Below, one piece after another: positions 11,627 to 23,262 of a stretch of 64,000 nt of DNA (its first letter is position 1; every line of letters starts with the position of its first letter). The notes below the pieces were generated by a model that searched no databases, had not been told where the DNA came from, and saw only the letters and a list, made by a program, of their open reading frames with translations. Position numbers and translations under genes: made by a program. The stretch comes from Argentina anserina (Eukaryota > Streptophyta > Magnoliopsida > Rosales > Rosaceae), in contig NC_065875.1 in NCBI RefSeq assembly GCF_933775445.1, positions 13,901,001 to 13,965,000 on the forward strand. The letters are read 5' to 3'.

Positions 11627-13792
11627 TTAGCCCCCTTGATTTTATGGGCCATGAAAGCATGAGGATGGGCCAGATAATCAACACTAAATACTAGGCCTCA
11701 TAACTTAGATGAGTGTATCACACTAGCATGAAGTGTCACCTCTTAGTTAAACTTAGCATACTTGCTTCTTCATCTCTTCGCCCCCTTGTCTGGTCTATGG
11801 AATTCATTTGCTGGGCTTCCAGGCTAGGTGAGCATCATTTCAACAATGTAGTATGCTTGCTTTTGATTATTTAAAGCTTGAATCTTGATACAAATTGAGG
11901 CATCATGTTGGTTTTTTCGCCTTGTTGAAACTATGCTCACTGCTGGGATTTGAATTTTGCTCAACAATCACAACGATTGATTGATAATATATGACTACAG
12001 ATCTTACATCTTCATTACTTGTCCACACTATGATAAAAAATGTTATAGCACGACATTGGTTGGCTTGGTATATGTGGAATTTAGAAACATAGCTTGGCTT
12101 GAACATGTTACTGCTGAGATTTGAATTTTGCTTAATCACTTTTGCTTGGCGTGAATTTGTGTTGGTTTGTGTGCCTTAATCTTGCTTGATTAGCTTCGAT
12201 ATTATGAGAAATTTCTTTCCTTTGCTTGGCTTGGCTTGGCTTGAGTTGGCTTTGTTTGGGAATGTTTTAAAGCATGAGGCTCTAAAGAGAGATGCGTGGC
12301 ATAGTTCTCTTGACTTGGTTGTAACCTGCTTGGCCTATGAATTAGGTCTTCTAGCATTAGTTTGACATGATGAATGTTTAAAGGGACAAAGTATTTGTTG
12401 CTTGATAGGGAGGTGCATTTGGTTACTAGAATTTTGGTCAAATTCTTAAGAGAAATAAAATTTTGGTCTGGCTAACATGATGTGGGGTTGTATAGAGAAA
12501 ATCAAGCTTGAAACTAGGCTAGCACGTTGGCATGACAACAGTTTGTTGTCACATAATGGTAAGGAAAACACCCTCGATACCAATCATATGACACAAGGTA
12601 GCAGCTCGTAGTGGTTTCACAGCAGCATTAACAATCTAACTCTTCAAATGATCTTTGACCTTCCATGCACATATTTCTTGATTAGTGTATTGTGCCATCA
12701 GGAAATTCACTTGGTAAGGGAATAAGTTTGCATGATGTCTGCTTGCTTGCTTGGATTTGAATACTGGTTGTTATGCATGAGCATGTCTGAGGCATGTATT
12801 GTGATAATTCAGCTTGTAACTTCCTCATGGTGCCACTGATGGCCAACTGGGAGTACATAAGTATTATAAAGCGTGGACTCATAAGTATTAGCTTGGCATG
12901 GTTCTTACTTAGTTTCCGATACATATACAATCATGCATAATAAAGGATTGAAGCAAATTGCCTTTGTATGCTTGTTAGGTTTTTGTTGGACACATGACCT
13001 TAGAGAGAGCTTGGCATGGTTATGTTCTAATGTGCTTGCTGTTGTGAATCGATTGTGCATTCCTTGTTTAAGGAAATGGCTTAAATATGCGTAATGTATG
13101 TCTAGCTTGTTTGCATGATGTTTAACCTTAGTTGTGACATGGTTATTATTTATGCATGGAGTTGTTGGTTGCATGACATTGAACACCACTGGCTTGGTCT
13201 CTTATGTCACAATTGCTTGGCCTGATAGTATTGCTTAGTATCATGGTATGTCATCAATTTTATAACTTGGAGTAGGATGTTACAACTGCTTGCCTTGATA
13301 ATATTGCTCAGCATGATTAAGTGGTGTAGATTTTCGAGCTTGGAATAACATGTCACAGCTGCTTGGCTTGATAATATTGCTTGGCATGATTAAGTGGTGT
13401 AGATTTTCGAGCTTGGAATAACATGTCACAGCTGCTTGGCTTAATAACATTGCTTAGCATCATTGCATGGCATAAACATTCTAGCTTGGAATAGCTTTGA
13501 TTTTTTGTATTTATAGCTTGGCTCAAAGTCTTTTACTGCTGTGACAATTTACAATGTTTATCTGTCTTGGCTGCTCATTTTGGTTATGCTCGAGAGGATT
13601 TTAGCATGGTTTGGAATATGGCTTATGATGAATGATAAAGCAGCATGTATGACAAGTTTTGTTATAATCAAAGAGAGAAAGTCATGATAAATGAAAGGTC
13701 ATGCCATTGCCAAGAATTTCATATTGATGGAGGGGTATCGAGAAACTTCCTTGTGCACTTGCATGCTGAAACTTGTGTGAAACATACCATAG
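11627..13792. other. Interior of the outer element, left of the nested chromovirus
   Basis: Non-coding, low-complexity DNA with many GCTTGG words, including GCTTGGCTTGGCTTGG around 12224. The short open frames here do not resemble known proteins. The start TTAGCCCCCTTG is the complement of the polypurine tract. Confidence 0.5.
13210..13500 (+). repeat. Imperfect 83-bp minisatellite in the outer element
   Basis: About 3.5 copies of a unit containing GCTTGGCTTGATAATATTGC, then GCATGATTAAGTGG, then TTTTCGAGCTTGGAATAACA. The two central copies are nearly identical and the outer ones diverged. Confidence 0.5.
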
Positions 13793-14321
13793 TGTCACGA
13801 GCTTACTTCTTTCGCTATGCAACTCGTGCGGCCTTAGCAACTCCCTTATGCTAAGTCGGCCTTACTCGCAAACGCCCTGCTAGAACAATTAAAAGGCAAG
13901 AGAATATTTCAAAAGAGAACTTATATTGAACAAGAGAATTTACAAGTTTACTTGATAGCTTGCTTGCTAGATTGCTTGATGGAGCAAATGAGAGGGGTGC
14001 CTTGCTATTTATAGGCCTCCTCATCCTACTTGGCTAGTTTTAGAGATTTCTAGGACTATGTACAATGTAGATGACTCTAGAGAGTTCTATACAATTCTAC
14101 ATAACTCTAAGAGGAACCTTGAGTGTTCTAGAGAATTCTTGAGTGGTCTAGTTCTCCTAGCCTCTCCAAGGTTCTAGAGATTTCCGGAAATGTCTCAAGG
14201 CTTCTTGAGACTTCCACCGTCTTCTAGGATCTTCTATGACCTTCCAAGGTGTTCCGCCATATTCCGGATCCGTCTAGAATGCTCAAGGTAAAATTTGGCT
14301 TAAGTTTGGCGGGATGTGACA
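13793..14321 (-). repeat. 3' LTR of the chromovirus
   Basis: 529 bp with TGTCAC..GTGACA ends. On the minus strand it reads TGTCACATCCC..GCTCGTGACA. About six differences from the partner at 19030-19558. Confidence 0.5.
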
Positions 14322-14349
14322 TTCTTCCCCACCAAATCCCGCGATGCCC

Positions 14350-15459
14350 TCATCGCGCTTCATTGTATGGCTGGATCATGTCCTTGAACTGCCAAAGCGT
14401 ATCCTCAGACTTCCAGCTTGCTTCCGTATCAGGCAGGTTTCTCCACTTGATGAGGTACTCTTTAGAACTTGGTACGCCTCGACGTCGAATGACCCGATCT
14501 GCGAGTACTTCATCGACTTCCTTGTCGAAGTTGGTGATTACCGCTGTTGGTGCCCGATGTGATATGCCCCTTGATGGGTCTTCCTCGTCCTCATTGTATG
14601 GCTTCAACATACTCACGTGGAAGACCGGATGTATCTTTAACTTGGGCGGGAGGTTGAGCTTGTATGAAACTTTACCGATGCGCTTGATAACTTCAAATGG
14701 CCCTTCATACCTGCGGATCAAGCCTTTGTGCACCTTTATGAAGGCCTTGAATTACTGCGGCAGGAGTTTCACAAGTACAAGGTCGCCTTCCTTGAACTCG
14801 ACATGCCTCCTCTTCTTGTCCGCCTACTTCTTCATCCTCTTGGCAGCCTTGTGCAACGCCGCTCGAGCTAACTCCGCTTGCTCATGCCATGACTTGGCGA
14901 ACTTGAATGCGGCTGGACTCTTCCCTTCATAGTGAGTGACAAGGGATAGAGGGGTAGTAGGCTGCTGTCCCAAAACGATCTCAAAAGGACTCTTGTTGGT
15001 GGCCTCACTTTGCTGCAGGTTGTAGGAAAACTGCGCCACATCTAGAAGCTTGGCCTAATCCTTTTGATTGGCACTCACGTAGTGCCGTAAGTATAGCTCC
15101 AAGAGAGCATTGACGCGTTCCGTCTGACCGTCGCTTTGTGGATGGAAGCTTGTTGAAAAGTTCAAGTCTGACCCCAACATCTTGAACAGCTCCGTCCAAA
15201 ATCTCCCCGTGAAGCGCGGGTCTCTGTCGCTGACAATGTTCTTTGGAACTCCCGAAAGCTTGACTACATTGCGTAGGAATAGCCTTGCTGTCTCCTCCGC
15301 AGTGCAGTCGGCTGATGCGGCCATGAAGGTTGCATACTTGCTAAATCTGTCCACCACCACAATGATGCTCCCAAACTGCTCGGACTTCGGCATGCAAGTG
15401 ATGAAGTCCATAGAGACACTCTCCCATGGTCTCTCGGGAATGGGCAAGGGGTCTAGCAA
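14350..15459 (-). pseudogene. Chromovirus integrase core and chromodomain
   Basis: The integrase core keeps its acidic residues in MDFITCMPKS, SDRDPRFTGRFW and the DGQTERVN helix. The C-terminal part reads HPVFHVSMLKPY, followed by a chromodomain (YLIKWRNLPDTEASW, about 14400-14470). Three stop codons (15055, 14824, 14752) interrupt it. Chromodomains in this family steer integration towards heterochromatin-type marks; here the host site was another transposon. Confidence 0.5.
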
Positions 15460-15471
15460 GCCCCCCGGCTG

Positions 15472-17354
15472 CTACTGGACTACCTTGTCTTGTTGGCAAA
15501 CTAGACAAGTCCGCACATACTCTTCGACCCCGTCCCGCATCCTTGGCCAATAATACATGGACTTTAATAAGGCAAGTGTGCGTTTCATACCTGGGTGGCC
15601 GGCCCATTTGGAATCGTGGCATTCCTTGGTTAGCTCCCTTCGTAAGCTGCCCCACTTCGGTACGTAGATGCGGCGGCCTCTCGTGTAGAGAAGGTCGTCG
15701 TCTAGCCAAAACCTCCGGGTTTTTCCTTCCTTCACTAAGGTGATGAGGCTTTGTGCTTGAGGGTCTACCCTTAGTCCCTTTTTGATCTTGCTTAGTAATG
15801 GGCTAGTGACTTGAGAGATGCTTGCAAACTCCGCCTTGCGGCTTAGTGCATCCGCTACCACGTTCGCCTTCCCGGGCTTGTACTCCATGGTGTAGTCAAA
15901 TTCTGCCAAGAAGTCTTGCCACCTTGCTTGCTTCGGACTTAGCTTTTTTTGAGTTTGGAAGTAGCTTGTTGCTACATTGTCGGTCATGATCACAAACTTT
16001 GTCCCAAGCAAGTAATGTCTCCACACTCGAAGGCAATGGATGACGACAGTCATCTCCTTCTCTTGCACGGTGTAGCATCGCTCCGTGTCATTAAGCTTCC
16101 GACTCTCATAAGCAATTGGATGCCCCTCTTGCATGAGAACCCCACCGATGGCAAAGTCGGAAGCATCGGTGTGCACTTCGTATGCCTTGGAGTGATCCGG
16201 TAGGCTAAGTACGGGCTCCTCACATATCGCCTTCTTCAAGTCTTCAAAGGCTTCTTGACACTTTGTTGTCCATTCCCATGCTTTGTTCTTCTTGAGAAGG
16301 TCGGTTAATGGTGCAGCCCTCGCCGAGTATCCCTTGATAAAGCGGCGATAATAGTTAACTAGCCCAAGGAAAGATCTTACGTGATGTACCTTGGTGGGTG
16401 TCTCCCATTATTGGATGGAATGCACCTTGCAATCCTCCATCATAAGCTTGCCGTCCTTGATCTTGTGCCCCAAGAACGACACCTGCGGCTTCGCGAATGA
16501 GAATTTCTCCATCTTGATGTATAGCTGGTTTTCCCGCAAAACCTTAAGCAGTTCCCGCAAATGCTCCACATGGTCTTGCTATACACCACTATGTCGTCCA
16601 AGTAGACGACCACAAACCGATCCAAGTAGGGGTGGAATAACTTGTTCATCAAGGTGCAAAAGGTTGCCGGTGCATTAGTTAGACCGAATGGCATGACCAA
16701 AAATTCATAAGAACCGTACCTCGTGATGCATGCGGTCTTTGGCTCATCTCCTTCCGCAATGCGCACTTGATAGTACCCCGAGCAAAGGTCTAACTTGGAA
16801 AAATATCGTGCATGGCCCAATTGATCAAAGAGATCGGCAATGAGAGGAATATGGTACTTGTTCTTTACCGTGATCTTGTTGAGTGCCCTATAGTCGATGC
16901 ACATGCGTAGAGATCCGTCCTTCTTCTTTTGGAACAACACCGGGGCACCAAACGGGGCCTTCGAAGGTCTAATGAACCCCGCGTCTAAAAGCTCCTTCAA
17001 TTGCCTCCTTAGCTCCGCTAACTCCGGCGGCGCCATGCGGTATGCACCCATGGTGGGTGGTTTGGTCCCTAGTTCCAATTCTATCTCATGGTCGATCTCT
17101 CTCCTTGGGGGTAGTCTCTTGGGCAGCTCCGCGGGTGATACATCCTTGAATTCCTCAAGAACTGCAGCTACCTCCTTGAGCATGTCATCTTTTGGCCGTG
17201 GCTCCTCGTCATCGAACTCACTAAGGATGGCCAAGTAGCTTTCCTCTTCCCTCTTGATGCCTTTCTTGAATTGCAATGCCGATAAGACCTTGATGTCTTG
17301 CTTTGTCCTCGGGTTGTTGGCACCACACACGACCTCTCGCCATCCATGATGCAT
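15472..17354 (-). pseudogene. Chromovirus reverse transcriptase and RNase H region
   Basis: The reverse transcriptase is recognisable by [13 protein letters not shown], the CIDYRALN motif, [14 protein letters not shown] and the catalytic YLDD at about 16590. A deletion or frame change near 16578 follows the catalytic loop, and a TAA lies at 16408-16410. The RNase H domain reads [14 protein letters not shown] (about 16180) and ends with [10 protein letters not shown]. The open 15472-16239 part also covers the integrase zinc-binding HHCC region (GHPGMKRT...CLVCQQDK). Confidence 0.5.
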
Positions 17355-18886
17355 AAGCTATTGGCGAATGGCACCGGGAATGCCTTGACTTGATCGTGGA
17401 ACTCCAACCCCAAGACTACCTTGTAGTCATCCATCGGTACTATCGAGAAGTCTAGGCTCCCACACCAAGCTCCCACGCTTGTCTTGACTCCTCGAGCTAC
17501 TCCTTGTATGGGGCGGGCAGGTGAGTTAACCGCCTTGATGGAGCCCCCTCCATTGCTTGCCTTTAGTCCTAGCCTGCGTGCCTCCTCAATGGAAATGAAG
17601 TTGTGGGTTGCCCCCGTGTCGAGCATTGCCGTTGTTGGCTTCCCACCTATGGTGATGTCCGTAAAGAGTAAACCTTTGGCTTGGACCTTGGGTGTAGAGC
17701 GGATTGCATTAAGCACCTGCAAAGACCCCAAGTGTGCACCTCCATTGCCACCCTCGGCTTCACTCTCGCCTTGATGACTTCCTAAGAGTGCGCTTAGTGC
17801 TCTCCTTTGTGGGCAATGCCTAGCCCAATGCGGACCATCGCATAGGAAGCACTTGTTGTCGTTTGGCTTGTCCGAGCTCCGCATGTCCCTTGACTTGCCT
17901 TTATCCTTGAACCTTGCCGAGTAGCTCTCACGGTGGGGCTCCTCCTTGCGTTGGATTTTGTCTCCCCCACCTTTGGCATAGTTGCTCTTCTTCTCTTTGG
18001 GCTTAGTGGTCTCTCTTGGACTTGAGAAATCGACTAAGCCTTCGGCCACGGCTATGGCGGTAGCAAGGTCTTGCACTCCACGTCGCCTAAGATCCGTCTT
18101 GGCCCATGATTGGAGACCATCCATGAAATTGAAGAGAGCATCCTTGTCGGATAGGTCGGGAATCTCAAGCACCAAGTTAGTGAATTCTCTAACATAATCA
18201 CAAATTGGCCCGGTGTGCTTGAGCCTTCGCAAGCGAGCTCTTGCCTCATCCTCGGCATTCTCGGGATAAAATTGCTTCTTGAGCTCTTTAACAAAGTCAT
18301 CAAAGGTAGAGATGGTGCACATACCTCTTTCGACATCTCCTCGCCTTCTCCTCCACCACAACATGGCGGTGTCGGTGAGATAAAGAGTCGCGGTCTTTAT
18401 CTTGGCATCCTCCTCCATGATGCCTACGGCCCCAATGTATTGATCTAGCCCCCATAAGAAGTTGTCTACTTCTCGAGCGTTGCGCATGCCTCCAAAGTTC
18501 TTTGGCTTTGGCACCTCGATCCGCTTGGCCTCCACGCCGCTGTTGGTGCTAGCCCCCGCGGCTAGTGCGCGCTTGCATAGGGCAAGATCTGCCTGCATTG
18601 CCTCCATGCATGCAGAATCTGCCTGCATCTCCTCCATGCGTGCAAGCATGCTATTGTGCTCCCTTTCTTGCACCTCACGCATCCGGGCGAGTTCCCCCAT
18701 GAACTCCTCGCGAACCTTGTCAATCTCTCCCCGCAAGGACTCCTTTAGCTTGAGCATCATGCCCTTGATCGCAGTGTGGATTGCGGCGTCCTCCGCCTCC
18801 AAGTCTTCCACCTGGGCTCCCATGCCACTCACGCTCTCTTCCACTTGAGTTAGTCGTGAGTCGATTGCAGCTAACATGTCCTTCAC
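17300..18886 (-). pseudogene. Chromovirus gag and protease region
   Basis: Longest open stretch of the element. An N-terminal coiled-coil-like part is followed by a Ty3 capsid-type region (YPENAEDEARARLRRL), a basic linker, a CCHC-type knuckle (CFLCDGPHWARHC) and an aspartic protease with active-site LDTGATHNFIS. The open frame extends to 17168, but its last ~50 codons are out of frame: the true continuation switches frame near 17330, so protease and reverse transcriptase are no longer joined. The initiation codon was taken as the first Met of the open frame; an upstream start towards 19028 is possible. Confidence 0.5.
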
Positions 18887-19029
18887 TCGTTCCTTCTTTG
18901 GAACCGTCGGGTTGCAAGTTCTTCATGACCCTTCTCTTGCGTGTCGTCGGAACCACTACCAACAGGATTGCCATTCTTTTCCATTGTGTCGAGCTAGCCT
19001 CTTGATCGAACTTCGGCTCTGATACCAAC

Positions 19030-19558
19030 TGTCACGAGCTTACTTCTTTCGCTATGCAACTCGTGCGGCCTTAGCAACTCCCTTATGCTAAGTCGGCCTT
19101 ACTCGCAAACGCCCTGCTAGAACAATTAAAAGGCAAGAGAATATTTCAAAAGAGAACTTATATTGAACAAGAGAACTTACAAGTTTACTTGATAGCTTGC
19201 TTGCTAGATTGCTTGATGGAGCAAATGAGAGGGGTGTCTTGCTATTTATAGGCATCCTCATCCTACTTGGCTAGTTCTAGAGATTTCTAGGACTATGTAC
19301 AATGTAGATGACTCTAGAGAGTTCTATACAATGCTACATAACTCTAAGAGGAACCTTGAGTGTTCTAGAGAATTCTTGAGTGGTCTAGTTCTCCTAGCCT
19401 CTCCAAGGTTCTAGAGATTTCCAGAAATGTCTCAAGGCTTCTTGAGACTTCCACCGTCTTCTAGGATCTTCTATGACCTTCCAAGGTGTTCCGCCATATT
19501 CCGGATCCGTCTAGAATGCTCAAGGTAAAATTTGGCTTAAGTTTGGCGGGATGTGACA
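19030..19558 (-). repeat. 5' LTR of the chromovirus
   Basis: 529 bp, directly followed on the minus strand by the Met-tRNA primer-binding site. A possible TATA motif (CTATTTATAGGC on the plus strand) lies near 19241-19252. Confidence 0.5.
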
Positions 19559-19904
19559 ATAGGCTATTCGAAAGAAAGGTTGTATGCTAGTTGAAAATGA
19601 AGTGACATGTATAGCAAGCTATCTAATAAAAAGTTATGGTTATCGAGACTTGAATGTAATGTATGGGTAGTTGTTGTCAGTAATTGAATACACATATGTA
19701 TCCTTGGAAGAGAATGTGGTAAAATAAGAGATGCTTGAATAGTTTGAGTAAAAGATAAGGAATTGGAGCAAGGATTTAGTATGCATACATGACTAGCTTA
19801 TGCCTTTCTAATGTGCCTCGCAAATGTGATGATCATACTTGATGCATGACTGAACATTGTGTCTTCCTTGTGGGCATGTAGATTGTGCTTTGTGTATGAC
19901 TACA

Positions 19905-20110
19905 ATTTGAATCTTTGTTGCTTGGCTTGTTGATTTGCTTGGTGTATGACTTGTATCTTTGTTGCTTGGCTTGTTGATTTGCTTGGTGTAGGACTTGTAT
20001 CTTTGCTGCTTGGCTTGTTGATTCTGCTTGGTGTATGACTTGTATCTTTGCTGCTTAGCTTGTTGATTCTGCTTGATATATGATTAGTCTTTTATATTTT
20101 GTTGCGTGGC
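19905..20110 (+). repeat. Minisatellite of about 50-bp units (GCTTGGCTTGTTGATT)
   Basis: About four copies of a unit of the form CTTGTATCTTTG[C/T]TGCTTGGCTTGTTGATT[C]TGCTTGGTGTATGA. It abuts the exon-like segment at 20139. Confidence 0.5.
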
Positions 20111-20138
20111 TTGTGTAATTGAGGTATTTCTTTTGTAG

Positions 20139-20266
20139 ATCATGAGGAAAGTGGTTCCAGCGGTGGTAATGATTTGAGTGATGTGGCTGGTTCCTCATAT
20201 GATTCTTCCAAGTTTGTGCAAGAGGAGGCTCTAGAGGAAGCCCCCGGGAATGAGTATATGAGTCTG
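20139..20266 (+). other. Exon-like open segment inside the outer element (possible captured exon)
   Basis: 128 bp bounded by a strong pyrimidine-tract acceptor (TTTCTTTTGTAG ending 20138) and a donor (GTAAGCC from 20267). One frame stays open through it, giving about 42 residues that are acidic and Ser/Gly-rich (HEESGSSGG ... FVQEEALEEAPGNEY). Its composition is unlike the repetitive surroundings. It lies on the plus strand, antisense to the host element. I do not recognise the protein. It may be a captured host exon or part of an antisense extra ORF as known from Tat-lineage elements. Confidence 0.5.
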
Positions 20267-23262
20267 GTAAGCCATTTGTTTCTTTGCCTGCTTGCTTATG
20301 CTTGAATGGATTTTTATTTTGGCTTGACAAGACTTGCTTGATAAAACTTGGCTTGTAGTTGGTCAATGGGGGAGAGTTTGATACATTTTGCTTGATACTT
20401 GATGCGTAACAGCAGCTGAGTTTCATCCTTCATTTTATTTGATGAGTAACAACAGCCAAGTAACAGCAGCTAAGTAGAAACAACAGTTGCTTCAACTTCA
20501 TGATCTTAACTAGATTAGGGATTTATAGGCTCATATGCTTAGCTGTTTGGCATGCCTCAGACTTGCTGCTGAGAAAGTGTTGTGTCATTTAGTAATATCT
20601 TATTCTTTCAAGCCTTTCATTTCTACTTTATTTTTGCCTCTTGTTTATGGCATGATGCATCGGTTTGACGTAATTTGTCTGCTTGGGCTGAATGTCTTCT
20701 TGTATGGATTTTCGTTTCTGGGAATTCAGTGTCTTCTTTCATGTATCATGTTGTTGTGAGCGTATTATGCTCATCAATGGGATTGTATTATGCATGTTGC
20801 TTGAAAAGTGTATTGCACTGATTACTGAGAATGTGTTACGCTTGCTGCTGGGAATATGTTGCTTGCTGCTGGGAATATATATTCATGCTAGTGCAAGTCT
20901 ACATGCTTTTAGCTGGGAATGTACTATGTTCTATGATAATTGACAACATGACTGGAGCTTTAGGAAACAGATTTGTATTAGCCCCCAAACGTACAATCAA
21001 GATATAAGGCATGAGAATTGAATTAGTATCATTTGTGCTTGACTGCTAGGAATCTGATTTGTATCATTTTTAACAACAGAAAATACGAATAAATATGCTA
21101 ACAGCTACTGCTTCAAGTTTGTTCTGGATATGCTTATTTGTAATGTGTTTGGCCTGCTTGTGAAAAGAGTTTTCCTTGATGACATATAGTAAATACCACT
21201 AGTGACTAAGCATGAGTAATTTGGACTGAGCATGAAATGGTATGATGCTGCTGTATGAAAGGTTGTGTCTTTTCTTTACAACTGCATGTTATGGGGTTGC
21301 CCCATAGGATGTGAGTGTAATAAGTTTGCATGGTGTTGACACCAGTTGCTTTTCATATGAGATGAGCTTGGTGCATGAGTATCAGACCAAAAAGTCTTGT
21401 GGTGGAAGAGAATATTGTTGGAAGTGCATTGGAATGAGCTAAAATGTTAGCCCTCGAGTGTGTTTACTGGATAAGAATTCGAGTTTGCTTGCATGAGTTT
21501 CATCAATGAATATCACCATAAAATTCTGAGGACTTATGCTCCTTGAATGATCATTGGCGAGCTTGAGTGGAAGAGTACTACTAACACTGGATAAGTTAGT
21601 GCTGAGATGGACGATTAGTTACTAAGTTGTTGAATGTTGGTACTTGGACTAGGAGACTCTATGGAAAAAAATATCGCCGCCGGTACATCAGGTCTCATGT
21701 TGTCGGATGGATGACACAATTGTAAATGCATGGTCTTGTACAAGATGGCTGCATAGAGAGATTGAGCATCGAAAAGAAAGAGTAATTCACCAAGTCTATT
21801 GCCGAAATTAAAATATATTTCCCTCTCAGACATAAAGTGTGGATGGCTCCTTTAGTTTTGCTTCAAACATGAAGTTGAGATAACAGTTGTACCTCCAATG
21901 AAACAAAATCAAAGATTAGCAAGTATAACACGCCTAGAATATAGCCAATTGCATGTCGTGGATGCTTGTTGGATATAAACAACATATTAAGGCAGTGTGA
22001 AATACTTTAGCCAAAAATGATAAGAATGATTAAGGAATATGGAAATTCAGTGAGAGTTCAGAAGACTTAGCTTCAATGTGAAGTCAGAACGATTCGACAA
22101 ATGCATAACGCCTGAGCAGTAGCAAAGCATGAGATGTTCAGAGCGACGATGATAATTTGTTCGAGAGTCAGATGCTTGATAACAAGAGGCCTTGTTATGA
22201 TTGCATATAATATGATGTCAGGCATGGTTGTATCAATTAGCCTTTGGAACAAAACACTTCTTGCTGCTATGCCTGGTTGAATGGAAGGACTACATGATGA
22301 ACTGACTTTTGAATCACAACCTAGTCTCCCCAGTAGAGTCCCCAAATGTAAGGGGTGTTTTGCGGTGCGACTAGGCCCAAAATCAATCGAGGAAAGGATC
22401 CAAGAACAATTTTGTTGTGATTCATCTGACTTGATGGTAACGGCAGCAATTCACTTGTAACAACATCGATTCACTTATAACGGCAAAGATTTGCTTAACC
22501 ATAATATCAGAAAATATAATTTACACGAAACTTATAGAAGGCATAGCAGCAAATCAAATTCACATGAAACTTACAGAAGGCATGGTATGGGAACTAGATG
22601 CTTGTGAGTTTAGTAGAGATGAGATCGCATGATTTGGATGATGATTAAGGTGTGGTGGGTAAGGGTTTGGATAAGAGAGATAAAGCTTGCTCTCTTGCTA
22701 GGAGCTATAAGGTTTTTTCTGGGTTAGGATGAGATCAGATTGAATTGGAATCAATTAGAATGAATTGGGATGAATCTCCCCCAGGTTGGAATGAGTTGGC
22801 CTCAATCCTCATGAATTCCCCCTCTTTATAGCGAAGCTGGGAAAGGAATGAGAGCCTCAAGGACCGCTGGTTTCTGGGATTCTTCTTCATCTCGGATGCG
22901 TGGCCTATGGATAGGGATGGTGATGGGAAGGATAGGTCAGCACCTTGGTGCTGCTGTCACCAACCAAAGATCATGGGCTCCTTAAAATCATGCTCAAAAG
23001 AAGTTGTGGGGATAAGAAATCAAAGAGATCTTAGAAGATCTAGGCATGATTTGTGCTCCCTAGTTTTCTGGTGATGCTGGAAATGGCTGAGCACCAGTCT
23101 TAGCAGCAAAAGAAGAGAACGTGCCTTCTGTTTGAGGAAGAAGCAGCTGGGATGGATTTGGGTCATGTGTTATATGATGGGTTTTGGGCTAGAAATGAGC
23201 TTGGGTTTCATTTTGAAAGAAACACAAGTAGTCACAAGCTCTGTTACCTTCCATACCACGAC

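Larger units (their letters stand above)
13793..19558 (-). mobile_element. Ty3 chromovirus nested in the outer element, defective
   Basis: 5.77-kb element with 529-bp LTRs (13793-14321 and 19030-19558), inserted in the outer element with a short duplication ATAG on both sides. It reads on the minus strand. The primer site TGGTATCAGAGC (initiator-Met tRNA type, about 19016-19027) follows the right LTR, and a polypurine stretch GGTGGGGAAGAA adjoins the left LTR. Domains in order are gag, protease, reverse transcriptase, RNase H, integrase and a C-terminal chromodomain, which places it among plant chromoviruses. At least four in-frame stops (16408-16410, 15055-15057, 14824-14826, 14752-14754) and two frame changes (near 17330 and 16578) break the polyprotein. 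The LTRs differ at about six of 529 positions, so the insertion is young. Confidence 0.5.
19559..22355. other. Interior of the outer element, right of the nested chromovirus
   Basis: Mostly low-complexity GCTTGG- and GCTGGGAAT-rich DNA. It holds the 48-bp-type repeats, the exon-like segment and one 72-codon open frame on the minus strand (21615-21833) that I do not recognise. No gag or pol domain seen. Confidence 0.5.

Noticed and set aside
13645..13854. 69-codon open frame
   Set aside because: It runs from the outer element across the boundary of the nested chromovirus LTR at 13793, so it is an accidental fusion.
14249..14932. Plus-strand 227-codon open frame
   Set aside because: It is the complement of the chromovirus integrase C-terminus and chromodomain, which is the real coding strand.
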